A stretch of DNA of 64,000 bases from Conexibacter arvalis (GCF_014199525.1 NZ_JACHNU010000008.1:62001-126000), one strand, 5' to 3'; counted from the stretch's first letter, positions 51,644-60,404 are shown. Notes: a model not told the origin generated them from the sequence alone. Program-made: numbers and translations.

Positions 51644-52582
51644 TCAGCGCGTCGGCCCGCGGAAGCGCAGCAGGCGCAGGTTCTCCGGCGTCGGGGCCAG
51701 GGTCTCGTAGACCTCGTAGATCGTGCGATGCGTCAGGCCGCCGAAGGTCCTGCGACCGGGCACCGGGGTCGCCTCCGAGACGATCTCGACCGGCCGGTAG
51801 GTCTCGGGATCGAGCAGGTAGGTCACGTGCACGCCGGACATCGAGCCGCGTCTGCCGAGGTCGCGGCCCTCGCTCTGGTGCACGTACCGCAGCAGGCGCC
51901 GCCCGTCCCGGACCGTCTCGCCGTCGGGGCGGGCGTAGCCGCGGGCGACCATCTCCCGCACCGCCCCGCGGGGGTCGAGCGTGCCGTCGCGCAGCGTGTT
52001 GGCGGCGGTGTGTCTGCGCCGCGGGTGGGCGCCCGGCTCGAGGCGCCGTCTCAGGTCTCTGCGGTTGCCGGCGTAGCGGGTGCGCATGAAGCCGTCGGCG
52101 TACGCCTGCTCCATCGACCCGCCGGGGAGGCGCTGCTGGCGATCGGGCAGGAACCGCTCATATCTGCGCCAGCGGCGAGGCCGCTCGGTCGACCACTGCT
52201 CGACCGGCCCGTCCATCGTCCCGACGCCCTGCATGACGGCGCCGAGCGCTCTCCCGTTCGGCTGCGACATCACCGTCCGGTAGCGGACGTGGACGATCGC
52301 GCGCGGGCCGCCGTCGGCCGGGACAAGCGCCTGCTCGTCGCGGCCGCCGCCCGCCAGCAGCAGCACGAGCACGGCGACCGCCGCGGCCGCCAGGCCGAGC
52401 GCGAACAGGCCGCGGGCGGCGCGTGCCGGGCCGGTGCGGCGCGGCGGTCCGGCCGGCGCGCCGCTGGCGCCGCGCCGCGCCGGCTCCTGCTCGATCCGCG
52501 CCAGCAGCGGGGCGACCGGCGGCGCCTCGGTTCCGTCGCGCTCCGGGTCGTGGGCGCGCAGCAGCTCGATCAGGTCGCTCAT
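51644..52582 (-). CDS. Membrane-anchored partner of an ECF sigma factor
   Basis: A 312-residue protein of unknown function coupled (ATGA) to the sigma-factor gene. The N-terminal 55 residues begin MSDLIELLRAHDPERDG, a pattern of actinobacterial proteins encoded after ECF sigma factors. One membrane helix follows (about 62-84), then a large extracytoplasmic domain of about 225 residues containing VHVTYLLDPETYRPVEIV, similar in pattern to lipoprotein-carrier (LolA-like) folds. It lacks the HxxxCxxC zinc motif of ZAS anti-sigma factors, so if it is an anti-sigma factor it is a non-zinc type. Confidence 0.7.
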   Translation of the reverse strand: MSDLIELLRAHDPERDGTEAPPVAPLLARIEQEPARRGASGAPAGPPRRTGPARAARGLFALGLAAAAVAVLVLLLAGGGRDEQALVPADGGPRAIVHVRYRTVMSQPNGRALGAVMQGVGTMDGPVEQWSTERPRRWRRYERFLPDRQQRLPGGSMEQAYADGFMRTRYAGNRRDLRRRLEPGAHPRRRHTAANTLRDGTLDPRGAVREMVARGYARPDGETVRDGRRLLRYVHQSEGRDLGRRGSMSGVHVTYLLDPETYRPVEIVSEATPVPGRRTFGGLTHRTIYEVYETLAPTPENLRLLRFRGPTR

Positions 52583-53184
52583 CGGCGGGTCTCCTGCGAA
52601 GCGGTCTCGGGACGGCGCCGGTCGGCGGGCCGGGCGCTCGCGACGCCGGGCGCGGACTCGCGCGGGGCGGTGCTCGACGCGCCGCCGGACGGGGACTCGT
52701 GGGCAAGGGCCTTGGCGAGCCGCTTGCGCGCGCGGTGGAGGCGGACGTTGAAGGTGGCGCGGGTGCAGCCGAGCGCGGCGGCGGCGCGGGCAGGCTCCAA
52801 GCCCTCCCACGCGGTCAGCAGCAGCGCCTCGCGGTCGGTCGCGCTGAGCGCCGCAAGGGCGTGGAGCAGCCGCGCGCCCTCCTCGCTGACGCCGCTCGCC
52901 GGCCGCGGCGGCGCCGGCTCGGCGTGGAGCCGCGCCGACAGCGCCGCGCGGCGAGCGTCGCCGCGGCGCTGGTTGGCGAGCACGTGGCGGGCGGTCGCGA
53001 ACAGCCACGGCAGCGGGTCGCCGGCAGGCACGCGGTCGAGCCGGCGCCAGGCGACGAGGAAGGTCTCGGCGACGGCGTCCTCGGCCGCCGCCGCGTCGGT
53101 GCGGCGGCGGGCGTAGGCGTGAACGGCCGCGGCGTGCTGCGCGTAGAGCGCTTCGAGACGAGCGCGGTCGGCGGGAGCGGTCAC
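52579..53184 (-). CDS. ECF-type RNA polymerase sigma factor
   Basis: A 201-residue extracytoplasmic-function sigma factor. Region 2 (about 10-80) contains AEDAVAETFLVAWRRLDRVPAGDPLPWLFATARHV. Region 4 (about 105-155) has LSATDREALLLTAWEGLEPARAAAALGCTRATFNVRLHRARKRL, the -35 reading helix-turn-helix. A Ser/Pro/Arg-rich tail follows. It starts at a GTG. It is the first gene of a two-gene operon with its membrane partner. Target promoters cannot be predicted from one member. Confidence 0.93.
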   Translation of the reverse strand: MTAPADRARLEALYAQHAAAVHAYARRRTDAAAAEDAVAETFLVAWRRLDRVPAGDPLPWLFATARHVLANQRRGDARRAALSARLHAEPAPPRPASGVSEEGARLLHALAALSATDREALLLTAWEGLEPARAAAALGCTRATFNVRLHRARKRLAKALAHESPSGGASSTAPRESAPGVASARPADRRRPETASQETRR

Positions 53185-53295
53185 ACCCCCATATGTCCAG
53201 ACCGCGCCGGCCGATTACAACCGCGAGCCGGCGGCCGCCTCAGGCCGCGGCCCCGCGACCGGCTGGCTCGCTGCCGTGCGCGCCGTGCGTTCGGC

Positions 53296-54321
53296 TCAGC
53301 CGGCGCGGCCGACCGGCCCGACGCCCATCAGCTCGCGCGCGAGCGCGACGGTCGGCGCGGCGAGCGCGCGCGCCTTCGCGGCGCCGGCGGCGAGGATCTC
53401 CTCCAGCGCAGCCTCGTCGGGCCGCAGCTCGGCGAAGCGCTCCTGGACGGGGGCCAGCCGCTCGACCACCGCCTCGGCGACGGCGCCCTTGAAGTCGCCG
53501 TAGCGGGCGTCGGCGAACTCGCGCTCGACCGCGTCGAACGCGACCCCCTTGACGGCCGCGTAGATCTCGATCAGGTTCGAGACGCCGGGCTTCTCGTCGC
53601 GGTCGTGGCGGATCTCGCTGCCGGAGTCGGTCACCGCGCGCTTGAACTTCTTCTCGATCGTCTTCGGCTCGTCGAGCACGAGCACGGTCCCCTGCTCGGT
53701 CCCGCCGGTCGTCGACATCTTCCGCGTCGGCTCCTGCAGGTCCATGATCCGCGCGCCGACCTCGCGGTAGACGCCCTCGGGCACGACCAGCGGGGCGTCG
53801 TCGCCCGACCCGGATCCGCCCACCCCGAAGCGGGCGTTGAAGCGCTCGGCGATGTCGCGCATCAGCTCGATGTGCTGGCGCTGGTCGTCGCCGACCGGCA
53901 CCCGGTGCGCTCGGTAGACGAGCACGTCGGCCGCCATCAGCACCGGGTAGGTGAACAGCGACGAGGAGACGAGGTCGCGCTGGGCGCCGGCCTTGTCCTT
54001 GAACTGGTGCATGCGGTTGAGGTCGCCGAAGGCGGTGACGCTCGACAGCAGCCAGGTCATCTCGGTGTGCTCGGGCACGTCGCCCTGGCGGAAGAAGATG
54101 CAGCGGTCGGGGTCGAGCCCGGCCGCGAGCAGGATCGCCGCGGTGTCGTAGACCCGCTCGCGCAGCGTCGCGGGATCGTACGGGACGGTGGTTGCGTGCA
54201 GGTCGACGACGCAGTAGATCGCCTCGCCCTGCTCCTGATGGTGGACGTAGGGCTCGATCGCCCCGATGAAGTTGCCGAGGTGCTTGCGACCGGTCGGCTG
54301 GATGCCGGAGAAGATGCGCAC
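53296..54321 (-). CDS. trpS: Tryptophanyl-tRNA synthetase
   Basis: A 341-residue class I synthetase. The HIGH-type motif is GIQPTGRKHLGNFIGA, the KMSKS-type motif is RKMSTT (EPTRKMSTTGGTEQ), and SSSLFTYPVLMAADVLVYRAHRVPVGDDQRQHIEL is the tryptophan site. The start is a GTG, with TAGGTT ending eight bases upstream (54330-54335). The family N-terminus RIFSGIQPTG excludes longer forms. It follows the TetR gene after 11 bases. No leader peptide or T-box is visible upstream. Confidence 0.95.
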   Translation of the reverse strand: MRIFSGIQPTGRKHLGNFIGAIEPYVHHQEQGEAIYCVVDLHATTVPYDPATLRERVYDTAAILLAAGLDPDRCIFFRQGDVPEHTEMTWLLSSVTAFGDLNRMHQFKDKAGAQRDLVSSSLFTYPVLMAADVLVYRAHRVPVGDDQRQHIELMRDIAERFNARFGVGGSGSGDDAPLVVPEGVYREVGARIMDLQEPTRKMSTTGGTEQGTVLVLDEPKTIEKKFKRAVTDSGSEIRHDRDEKPGVSNLIEIYAAVKGVAFDAVEREFADARYGDFKGAVAEAVVERLAPVQERFAELRPDEAALEEILAAGAAKARALAAPTVALARELMGVGPVGRAG

Positions 54322-54329
54322 GGCGGAGA

Positions 54330-54335
54330 AACCTA
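54330..54335 (-). promoter_or_regulatory. Candidate -10 element of trpS
   Basis: TAGGTT (minus strand) ends eight bases before the trpS GTG and overlaps the end of the TetR gene. Confidence 0.35.
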
Positions 54336-55022
54336 TCGGGTGCCGGGTGGCGAGGAGCGCTCGCCCTGCGCCGCCTCGACCGCCTCGATGATCGGGCCGC
54401 CGACGGCGGCCGCGATCGGCGCCGGGACCTCGATCGTCGGGTCGAGGCGGGCGGCCGCCAGCATCGAGGCGATCAGCGCGTCGGCGAGCACGGCGGCGAG
54501 GTGCTCGCGCGGGACCTCTCTGCGCTCCAGCCAGTCGCGGCCGGCCTGCCCGACGGCGCCGATCCAGGCGCGCGCGGTCGCCTGCGCCAGCGGCGATCCG
54601 CCGGGGGCGCCCGGCATGCCGGCGAGGACGCGGTCGGCGAAGGCGCGGCGGTCCTGCTCGATCAGCGCCTCCAGCTCGGCGTCGCCGGCCGGCACGCCGC
54701 TGAGCACCGCGTGGGCGTCGGCCTCGGTCTCGATCGTCGCGAAGAAGCGCTCGAGGCCGACCCGCAGCTGCTCGGTCGGGGGCAGCGACAGCTCCGGCTC
54801 GATCTGGTGCATGCGCGCGACCGCGTGCTCGACGGTCGCGACGTAGAACTCGCGCTTGCCCTTGAAGTAGTGGTAGAGCAGGCCGCGCGAGACCCCGCAG
54901 GCGCGGGCGATCTCGTCGATCGAGACGTCCTCCCAGGCGCGTCTGGCGTAGAGCGCCAGCCCGGCGTCGAGCAGCTGCTCGCGCCGCACGTCGAGCGCCA
55001 TGCGGGTGCGGGGTGCGGCCAT
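54333..55022 (-). CDS. TetR-family transcriptional regulator
   Basis: A 229-residue regulator. The helix-turn-helix (about 10-55) reads RREQLLDAGLALYARRAWEDVSIDEIARACGVSRGLLYHYFKGKREFYVATVEHAV. The C-terminal ligand-binding domain has a long helical bundle to residue 229. It is divergent from a cytochrome P450 gene, and a 22-base dyad lies between them, so it probably represses the P450 gene and releases it when a hydrophobic ligand binds (inference). TACACT ends seven bases before the ATG at 55022; a GTG one codon upstream is the alternative start. Confidence 0.9.
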   Translation of the reverse strand: MAAPRTRMALDVRREQLLDAGLALYARRAWEDVSIDEIARACGVSRGLLYHYFKGKREFYVATVEHAVARMHQIEPELSLPPTEQLRVGLERFFATIETEADAHAVLSGVPAGDAELEALIEQDRRAFADRVLAGMPGAPGGSPLAQATARAWIGAVGQAGRDWLERREVPREHLAAVLADALIASMLAAARLDPTIEVPAPIAAAVGGPIIEAVEAAQGERSSPPGTR

Positions 55023-55029
55023 CACGCCG

Positions 55030-55035
55030 AGTGTA
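55030..55035 (-). promoter_or_regulatory. Candidate -10 element of the TetR gene
   Basis: TACACT (minus strand) is seven bases before the ATG at 55022 and close enough to the 55059-55080 dyad for autoregulation. Confidence 0.45.
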
Positions 55036-55058
55036 GGGCGGGCAGCGGCTCGACAGCG

Positions 55059-55080
55059 CTATTGGACTCTGGTTCAATAG
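55059..55080. promoter_or_regulatory. TetR-type operator dyad between TetR and P450 genes
   Basis: CTATTGGAC and GTTCAATAG are near-perfect inverted arms (eight of nine bases) around TCTG. The dyad ends four bases before the P450 ATG, where binding would block transcription or translation initiation. It lies centrally between the divergent genes. Confidence 0.65.
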
Positions 55081-55084
55081 CCGC

Positions 55085-56515
55085 ATGCTCGCCTCTCCAC
55101 CGCCGCTCGCCGACGACGCGCTGATCGGCGAGGCGGCTCCCTCTCCCGCCGGGCCGCTCGCCGCCGACGACCGCGGCGCCTACGCGCTGCCGCCGGTCGT
55201 GCCGCTGCCGCGGACGCTCCAGACGCTGCGCTTCAGCGTCCGCCAGATCGAGTTCGTCTTCCGCTGGCGCCGCCAGCTGGGCGAGACGTTCCGCTTCCGC
55301 GGCGTGATCGACGACGAGGCGACCGTCGTCACCAGCCATCCCGACCACGTCAAGTCGCTCTTCACCGCCAGACCGGAGGACGCGCCGTCGCTGACCGGCG
55401 AGTCGCCGCTGCGGCCGATCGTCGGGCCCAACTCGGTGCTGACGGCGCTCGGCCCCCGCCACATGCGCCAGCGCAAGCTGCTGCTGCCGCCGTTCCACGG
55501 CGAGGCCGTCCAGCGCTACGCCGAGATGATCGCGGCGGTGACGGACAGAGAGATCGACTCGTGGCCGGTCGGCGAGCCGATCCGCCTCGCGCCGGCGATG
55601 CAGGCGATCACGCTCGACGTGATCATGGCCGGGATCTTCGGGATCGAGGGGCTGCCCGAGAAGGGCACGCCGGCCCGCTCGATCCGCGACACGATCCGCT
55701 GGGCGGTCGGGCTGTCGGTCCGGCCCGAGGCGCAGCTGTTCGAGCTGCTCGACCTCGGACGCGAGGAGCCGAGCGGGCCGCTGAAGCGGCTGCTCGACAA
55801 GCTCGACCGCCACATCTACGCCGTGATCGCCGAGCGCCGCGCCGACCCGTCGGCGGCCGAGCGGACCGACATCCTCTCGCTGCTGCTGCGGGCGACCGAC
55901 GAGGAGGGCGTGCCGCTGACCGACAGAGAGCTGCGCGACGAGCTGCTGACGCTCGTGCTCGCCGGCCACGAGACGACCGCCAACTCGCTCGCGTGGGCCT
56001 TCGAGCGGCTCGTCCGCACGCCGGCCGCGTACGACCGGCTGCGCGACGTCGCCCGCTGCGGCGGCGCCGACTACGCCGACGAGGACGGCTGGATCGAGGC
56101 GACGATCCACGAGACGATGCGCTCGCGCCCGGTGATCCCGATGATCGGCCGGCGCGTCACGCGGCCGTGGCAGCTGGGCGACTACCGCGTCCCCGCCGGC
56201 ACGGCGATCGCGATGAGCATCCTGCTCGTCCACCACCGCGAGGACGTCTACCCCGATCCGTACGCCTTCCGGCCGGAGCGCTTCCTCGGCGTCAAGCCCG
56301 GGACCTACACCTGGATCCCGTTCGGCGGCGGCATCCGCCGCTGCCTCGGCGCCTCGCTGGCGATGGCCGAGCAGCGGGTCGTGATGCGGGCCGTCGCGCG
56401 GCGGACCGACCTCGCCGCCGTCGACCCGGCGCCCGAGCGGGCCCGCCACCGCAACGTGACGATGATCCCCGCGCACGGCGCGCGGGTCGTCGTGCAGAGC
56501 AAGCGCGCGGGGTAG
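55085..56515 (+). CDS. Cytochrome P450
   Basis: A 476-residue soluble P450 with no membrane anchor. The heme ligand is Cys420 in WIPFGGGIRRCLGASLAMAEQR (FxxGxRxCxG). The I-helix oxygen-activation motif is LVLAGHETTAN and the K-helix ExxR is HETMRSRP. Length and motifs point to the class of three-component bacterial P450s needing external ferredoxin, which is not nearby. The divergent TetR regulator suggests induction by a hydrophobic substrate. The family number and substrate cannot be assigned. Confidence 0.94.
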   Translation: MLASPPPLADDALIGEAAPSPAGPLAADDRGAYALPPVVPLPRTLQTLRFSVRQIEFVFRWRRQLGETFRFRGVIDDEATVVTSHPDHVKSLFTARPEDAPSLTGESPLRPIVGPNSVLTALGPRHMRQRKLLLPPFHGEAVQRYAEMIAAVTDREIDSWPVGEPIRLAPAMQAITLDVIMAGIFGIEGLPEKGTPARSIRDTIRWAVGLSVRPEAQLFELLDLGREEPSGPLKRLLDKLDRHIYAVIAERRADPSAAERTDILSLLLRATDEEGVPLTDRELRDELLTLVLAGHETTANSLAWAFERLVRTPAAYDRLRDVARCGGADYADEDGWIEATIHETMRSRPVIPMIGRRVTRPWQLGDYRVPAGTAIAMSILLVHHREDVYPDPYAFRPERFLGVKPGTYTWIPFGGGIRRCLGASLAMAEQRVVMRAVARRTDLAAVDPAPERARHRNVTMIPAHGARVVVQSKRAG

Positions 56516-56541
56516 CGGCGAGCTGGGCCGAGCGGCTCCGC

Positions 56542-56565
56542 GGCGCCGGCGCGGCCGCCGGCGCC
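56542..56565. terminator. Bidirectional terminator between P450 and gcvH
   Basis: GGCGCCGGCG and CGCCGGCGCC form a perfect 10-bp stem with a 4-base CGGC loop in the 63-base gap between the convergent genes. Confidence 0.6.
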
Positions 56566-56578
56566 GGCGCCGGTCCGA

Positions 56579-56965
56579 TCAGTCGAGCGTCGCCGTGTAG
56601 GCGGCGGCGTCGAGCAGGTCGCTCGTCTGCGACGGGTCGCTGAGCTTGACCTTGACCATCCAGCCGGCGCCGTACGGGTCGTCGTTGATCTGCTCGGGCG
56701 TGTCGCCGAGCGCCTCGTTGACCTCGACGATCTCGCCCGACAGCGGCGCGATCACGTCGGAGACCGCCTTGACCGACTCGACCTCGGCGTAGCCCTCGCC
56801 GGCGGTCACCTCGGTGCCGACGGCGGGCGGGTCGAAGAAGACGATGTCGCCGAGCGAGTCCTGCGCGTACCAGGTGACGCCGAAGGTGGCGACGTCGCCG
56901 TCGATCTTCACCCAGTCGTGCTCAGCGTGGTACAGCAGGTCCTCGGGGTAGCTCGCCTCGGCCAT
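56579..56965 (-). CDS. gcvH: Glycine cleavage system H protein
   Basis: A 128-residue lipoyl carrier shuttling the aminomethyl group between the P and T proteins. The lipoylated residue is Lys66 in VESVKAVSDV. The flanking HDWVKIDGDVATFGVTWYAQDSLGDIVFF and the C-terminal GWMVKVKLSD are characteristic. Its start overlaps the gcvT stop by one base (TGATG). gcvP is not in the window. Confidence 0.97.
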   Translation of the reverse strand: MAEASYPEDLLYHAEHDWVKIDGDVATFGVTWYAQDSLGDIVFFDPPAVGTEVTAGEGYAEVESVKAVSDVIAPLSGEIVEVNEALGDTPEQINDDPYGAGWMVKVKLSDPSQTSDLLDAAAYTATLD

Positions 56966-58056
56966 CACGTGCCCTTTCTGAAGAGAGGCTTTTCCTTGAC
57001 GACGGCCGGCCGCAGCTTGCCGCGCACGTCCACTTCGATCTCCGTGCCGGGCACGGCCTGCTCCACCGGCAGGTACGCCATGCCGATGCCGGTCTCCAGC
57101 GACGGCGACAGCGTGCCGCTGGTGACCTCGCCGCCGCCGACGACGGCGTTGCCCTGGCGGGGGATCCCCGGCCCGGTGAAGACGAACGGAGCGAGCAGCT
57201 CCGACGGCCCGGCGTCGCGCGCGGCGCGGACGGCCTCGGAGCCGATGAAGCCGGTCTCCTCCTTGCAGCACCACCCGAGGCCGGCGGCGATCGGGCCGCG
57301 CGACTCCATCAGGTCGTTGCCGTAGAGGTGGAAGCAGACCTCCAGCCGCAGCGTGTCGCGCGCGGCGAGGCCGGTCGGCGCGGCGCCGGCGTCGACCAGC
57401 GCGTCCCAGACGGCGGGGGCGTCGTCGGGCGCGAGCAGCAGCTCGACGCCGTCCTCGCCGGTGTAGCCGGTGCCGCAGACGAGCGCGGGCGCGCCCGCGA
57501 CCGTCGCCTCCGCGACGCGGAACCGCCTCGGCAGCGCCTCGGCGCCGCCGGCGGCCAGCCCGGCGACGAGCGCCCGCGCCTGCGGGCCCTGGACGGCGAG
57601 CATCGCGTAGTCGGCGGCGCGGTCGACCACCTCGACGCCGTCGAAGCCCTCCGCCTGGCGCTGGAACCAGGCGAGGTCCTTGTCGTGGTTGGCGGCGTTG
57701 GTGACCGTCAGGTAGCGCTCGTCGGCGAGCCGGTAGGTGAAGAGGTCGTCGAGCACGCCGCCGTCCTCCTTGCACAGCACGCTGTACTGCGCGGCGCCGA
57801 CCGCGATTCTCGCGACGTCGTTGGAGAGGATCCGCTGGAGGAAGTCGAGCGCGCGCGGGCCGCGCGTCTCGATCTCGCCCATGTGCGAGACGTCGAAGAC
57901 CCCGACCGCCTCGCGCACCGTCAGGTGCTCGGCTCTGATGCCGGCCGGATACTGGACCGGCATCTCCCAGCCGGCGAACGGGACCAGCTTGGCGCCGGCC
58001 GCCTCGTGGCGGGCGTACAGCGGGGTGCGGCGGAGGGACGTCTCTGAAGCGCTCAC
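56965..58056 (-). CDS. gcvT: Glycine cleavage system T protein (aminomethyltransferase)
   Basis: A 363-residue tetrahydrofolate-dependent enzyme that releases ammonia from the H-protein-bound intermediate and forms methylene-THF. Signatures include RRTPLYARHEAAGAKLVPFAGWEMPVQY, GVFDVSHMGEIETRGPRAL, YTGEDGVELLL and GLAARDTLRLEVCFHLYGNDL, which bind folate. The start is a GTG, with TAGCCT ten bases upstream. It lies next to ftsZ, where pgeF, yggS and sepF are usually found. Confidence 0.96.
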   Translation of the reverse strand: MSASETSLRRTPLYARHEAAGAKLVPFAGWEMPVQYPAGIRAEHLTVREAVGVFDVSHMGEIETRGPRALDFLQRILSNDVARIAVGAAQYSVLCKEDGGVLDDLFTYRLADERYLTVTNAANHDKDLAWFQRQAEGFDGVEVVDRAADYAMLAVQGPQARALVAGLAAGGAEALPRRFRVAEATVAGAPALVCGTGYTGEDGVELLLAPDDAPAVWDALVDAGAAPTGLAARDTLRLEVCFHLYGNDLMESRGPIAAGLGWCCKEETGFIGSEAVRAARDAGPSELLAPFVFTGPGIPRQGNAVVGGGEVTSGTLSPSLETGIGMAYLPVEQAVPGTEIEVDVRGKLRPAVVKEKPLFRKGT

Positions 58057-58094
58057 AAGGGGCCGGAGGCTAGCAACGAGCGCGGCCCTCGCGC

Positions 58095-58122
58095 CCGCCC
58101 GTGCGCGTGTGCGCGCGGGCGG
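58095..58122 (-). terminator. Terminator hairpin after ftsZ
   Basis: CCGCCCG and CGGGCGG form a 7-bp stem, extended inward by GCGCG/CGCGC pairing, nine bases downstream of the ftsZ stop in the gap before gcvT. Confidence 0.5.
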
Positions 58123-58130
58123 CGGAGCGA

Positions 58131-59222
58131 TCAGCGGAGGAACGAGGGGATGTCGATGTCGTCGTCGCTGATCTCCAGCGACGAGCGCTGCCGGTCGTCC
58201 ATCGTCACGTCGCGCCGGCGGCGGGTCGTTCTGCTCGCCTCGCGCGCCTCGTCGGTCGCGCGCTGGACCGGCCCGCCGCCGTGCTCGAAGCCGGTCGCGA
58301 TGACGGTGACGCGGACGTCGTCGCCCATCGAGTCGTCGATGACGGCGCCGAAGATGATGTTCGAGTTGGCGTCGGCCGCGGCGGAGACGATCTCGGCCGC
58401 CTCGTTGACCTCGAACAGGCCGAGGTCGTGGCCGCCGGTGATGTTGAGCAGGATGCCGGTCGCGCCCTCGACGGATGCCTCCAGCAGCGGCGAGGCGACG
58501 GCCGACTTGGCGGCGTCGACGGCGCGGGTCTCGCCCGAGCCGGTGCCGATCCCCATCAGCGCCGTGCCGGCGTTGTGCATGATCGTGCGCACGTCGGCGA
58601 AGTCGAGGTTGATCAGGCCGGGGATCGTGATGAGGTCGGTAATGCCCTGGACGCCCTGGCGCAGGACGTTGTCGGCCTCGCGGAATGCCTCGATGATCGT
58701 CGTGCGGCGCTCGACGACGCCGAGCAGCTTCTCGTTCGGGATGACGATCAGCGTGTCGACCTGCTCGCGCAGGCGCTGGATGCCCTCCTCCGCCTGGCGG
58801 TTGCGGTTGGCGCCCTCGAAGCTGAACGGCCGCGTCACGACGCCGACCGTCAGCGCGCCGATCTCGTTCTTGGCGATCTCGGCGATCACGGGTGCGGCGC
58901 CGGTGCCGGTGCCGCCGCCCTCGCCGGCCGTGACGAAGACCATGTCGGCGCCCTTCAGCGCCTCCTTGATGGCGTCGCGCGACTCGGCGGCGGCGCCGTG
59001 GCCGACCTCCGGGTTGGCGCCCGCGCCGAGTCCTCTCGTCAGCTCATGGCCGATGTTGAGCTTGATGTCGGCGTCGCACATCTGCAGCGCCTGGGCGTCC
59101 GTGTTCGCAGCGATGAACTCGACGCCGCGAAGACCGGCGTCGACCATGCGGTTGACCGCGTTGGTTCCACCGCCGCCGACACCGACGACCTTGATGACTG
59201 CGAGATAGCTGCCGCTTTCCAT
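58131..59222 (-). CDS. ftsZ: Cell division GTPase FtsZ
   Basis: A 363-residue tubulin-like GTPase that builds the division ring. The N-terminal GTP domain carries [15 protein letters not shown] and the tubulin signature [15 protein letters not shown]; the T7 catalytic loop is [12 protein letters not shown]. The C-terminal linker is short, and the end is the conserved tail peptide [11 protein letters not shown] that binds SepF or FtsA. It has its own promoter in a 204-base gap. No ftsA or sepF gene is adjacent. Confidence 0.98.
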   Translation of the reverse strand: MESGSYLAVIKVVGVGGGGTNAVNRMVDAGLRGVEFIAANTDAQALQMCDADIKLNIGHELTRGLGAGANPEVGHGAAAESRDAIKEALKGADMVFVTAGEGGGTGTGAAPVIAEIAKNEIGALTVGVVTRPFSFEGANRNRQAEEGIQRLREQVDTLIVIPNEKLLGVVERRTTIIEAFREADNVLRQGVQGITDLITIPGLINLDFADVRTIMHNAGTALMGIGTGSGETRAVDAAKSAVASPLLEASVEGATGILLNITGGHDLGLFEVNEAAEIVSAAADANSNIIFGAVIDDSMGDDVRVTVIATGFEHGGGPVQRATDEAREASRTTRRRRDVTMDDRQRSSLEISDDDIDIPSFLR

Positions 59223-59289
59223 GAGGGTTACCGTCCGAGGCTGGAGTTAGCGTTGAGAGTTTGCCCCACGCCAGTGACTGGATTGTCGC

Positions 59290-59319
59290 ACGTTACGGGC
59301 TTTTTCGGGTGAGTGTCAA
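59290..59319 (-). promoter_or_regulatory. ftsZ promoter
   Basis: On the minus strand a consensus TTGACA (59319-59314) and TAACGT (59295-59290) are separated by 18 bases, about 70 bases before the ftsZ ATG. This is the clearest -35/-10 pair in the window, within a visibly less GC-rich 204-base intergenic segment (59223-59426). No gene is seen in it. Confidence 0.6.
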
Positions 59320-59426
59320 CGAGGCCTTCGCACCGCAAGATGCGTTGCAGATCGCCCAACTCTCTAGCACGCCTGGAGCGTTCGCCGCGTCCCGGAGTAA
59401 GGCTCGACCTCAGGTAGACGGTTAGG

Positions 59427-60404
59427 TCAGGGAACCGTCTCCGCCGTCGTTCCGGGCGATTGCGCCGCGCTCGCGGCGGGGTCGGTCTCGGCCTCCGGGT
59501 TGATCGCGGCGCCGGTCGCGGGGTCGACGTAGATCCCCTCCGGGACCTCCGGGAGGTCCGACTCGCTCTCCTCCGGGGCGCCCTCGGGCAGCCCGCCGAC
59601 GGCCGGGCGGCTCGGCGCGGAGACGTCGACGTAGCTCGCGCCGGCCGCTTCGGGGTCGGCGAGCACCGCCGCCGCGGCCCCCCACTTGGCGGCCAGCCGC
59701 GCGCCGTCGCCGAACCACAGCGCGGGGCCGTTGGCGAGCTGGAGCTCGAGTCCGTGGGCTCTCGTGACCGCGACCCGCTCGATCCGCGAGCGCAGCGCCG
59801 GCGGAGCCGTCGCGAGGGCGGCGAGCGCGCGCAGCGCCTCCCCCTCCTTCACGCGCGAGCCGGTCGGCGTCCCGTGCAGCGGGACGCGCGGCAGCGACGC
59901 CGACGCGCTGACGTCGCGCAGCAGCGTCCCGTCGGCGGTGACGGGCGTCGCTCTGCCGCCGAGCTCGACGGCGCCGACGGCGACGTTGGAGACGACGTGG
60001 ATCCGCATGCCGCGCGGGAAGTCGGTCGAGACCTCGATGTCCTTGACGATCGAGAACGGCTCGACCGCGGAGCGCAGCGCCTCCTCGCGCACGTGCAGCG
60101 TCGTCATGCTGCGCGCCGCCTCGTCGAGCGCGTCGGTGACCTGCGCCGACTGGGCGCCGACGATGCCAGTGACCGTTACGTCGCGGACGGCGACCAGGGA
60201 GGAGTCGCGCAGCCAGAACCAGCCGACGCCGAGCAGCGTCGCGAGCAGCGCGACCAGCACGACCGTCCGCGCCCGCGGCCGGCGCGGCCGCAGCCGTCCC
60301 GCGCGCGCCGCCGAGGCGCCGGCGCCGGCGCGGGCACGGCGCCGCAGCAGGCGACCGAGGCGCAGCGGCGGGCGGCCGGCGGTGGGCGTGCTCGATTCGT
60401 TCAT
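59427..60404 (-). CDS. ftsQ: Cell division protein FtsQ/DivIB
   Basis: A 325-residue bitopic division protein. The Arg-rich cytoplasmic tail (1-50) is followed by one membrane helix (VVLVALLATLLGVGWFWL), the POTRA domain VAVRDVTVTGIVGAQSAQVTDALDEAARSM, the FtsQ beta domain and an acidic Pro/Glu-rich tail (EGAPEESESDLPEVPEGIYV). It bridges FtsB/FtsL and peptidoglycan synthesis at the septum. The start MNESSTPTAG gives family length. It stands between murC and ftsZ, as in the usual mur-fts cluster. Confidence 0.9.
   Translation of the reverse strand: MNESSTPTAGRPPLRLGRLLRRRARAGAGASAARAGRLRPRRPRARTVVLVALLATLLGVGWFWLRDSSLVAVRDVTVTGIVGAQSAQVTDALDEAARSMTTLHVREEALRSAVEPFSIVKDIEVSTDFPRGMRIHVVSNVAVGAVELGGRATPVTADGTLLRDVSASASLPRVPLHGTPTGSRVKEGEALRALAALATAPPALRSRIERVAVTRAHGLELQLANGPALWFGDGARLAAKWGAAAAVLADPEAAGASYVDVSAPSRPAVGGLPEGAPEESESDLPEVPEGIYVDPATGAAINPEAETDPAASAAQSPGTTAETVP

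Noticed and set aside
53185-53295. Possible small gene or RNA between the sigma factor and trpS
   Set aside because: The 111-base gap has short GC-rich inverted segments but no start codon with coding character and no recognisable RNA fold.
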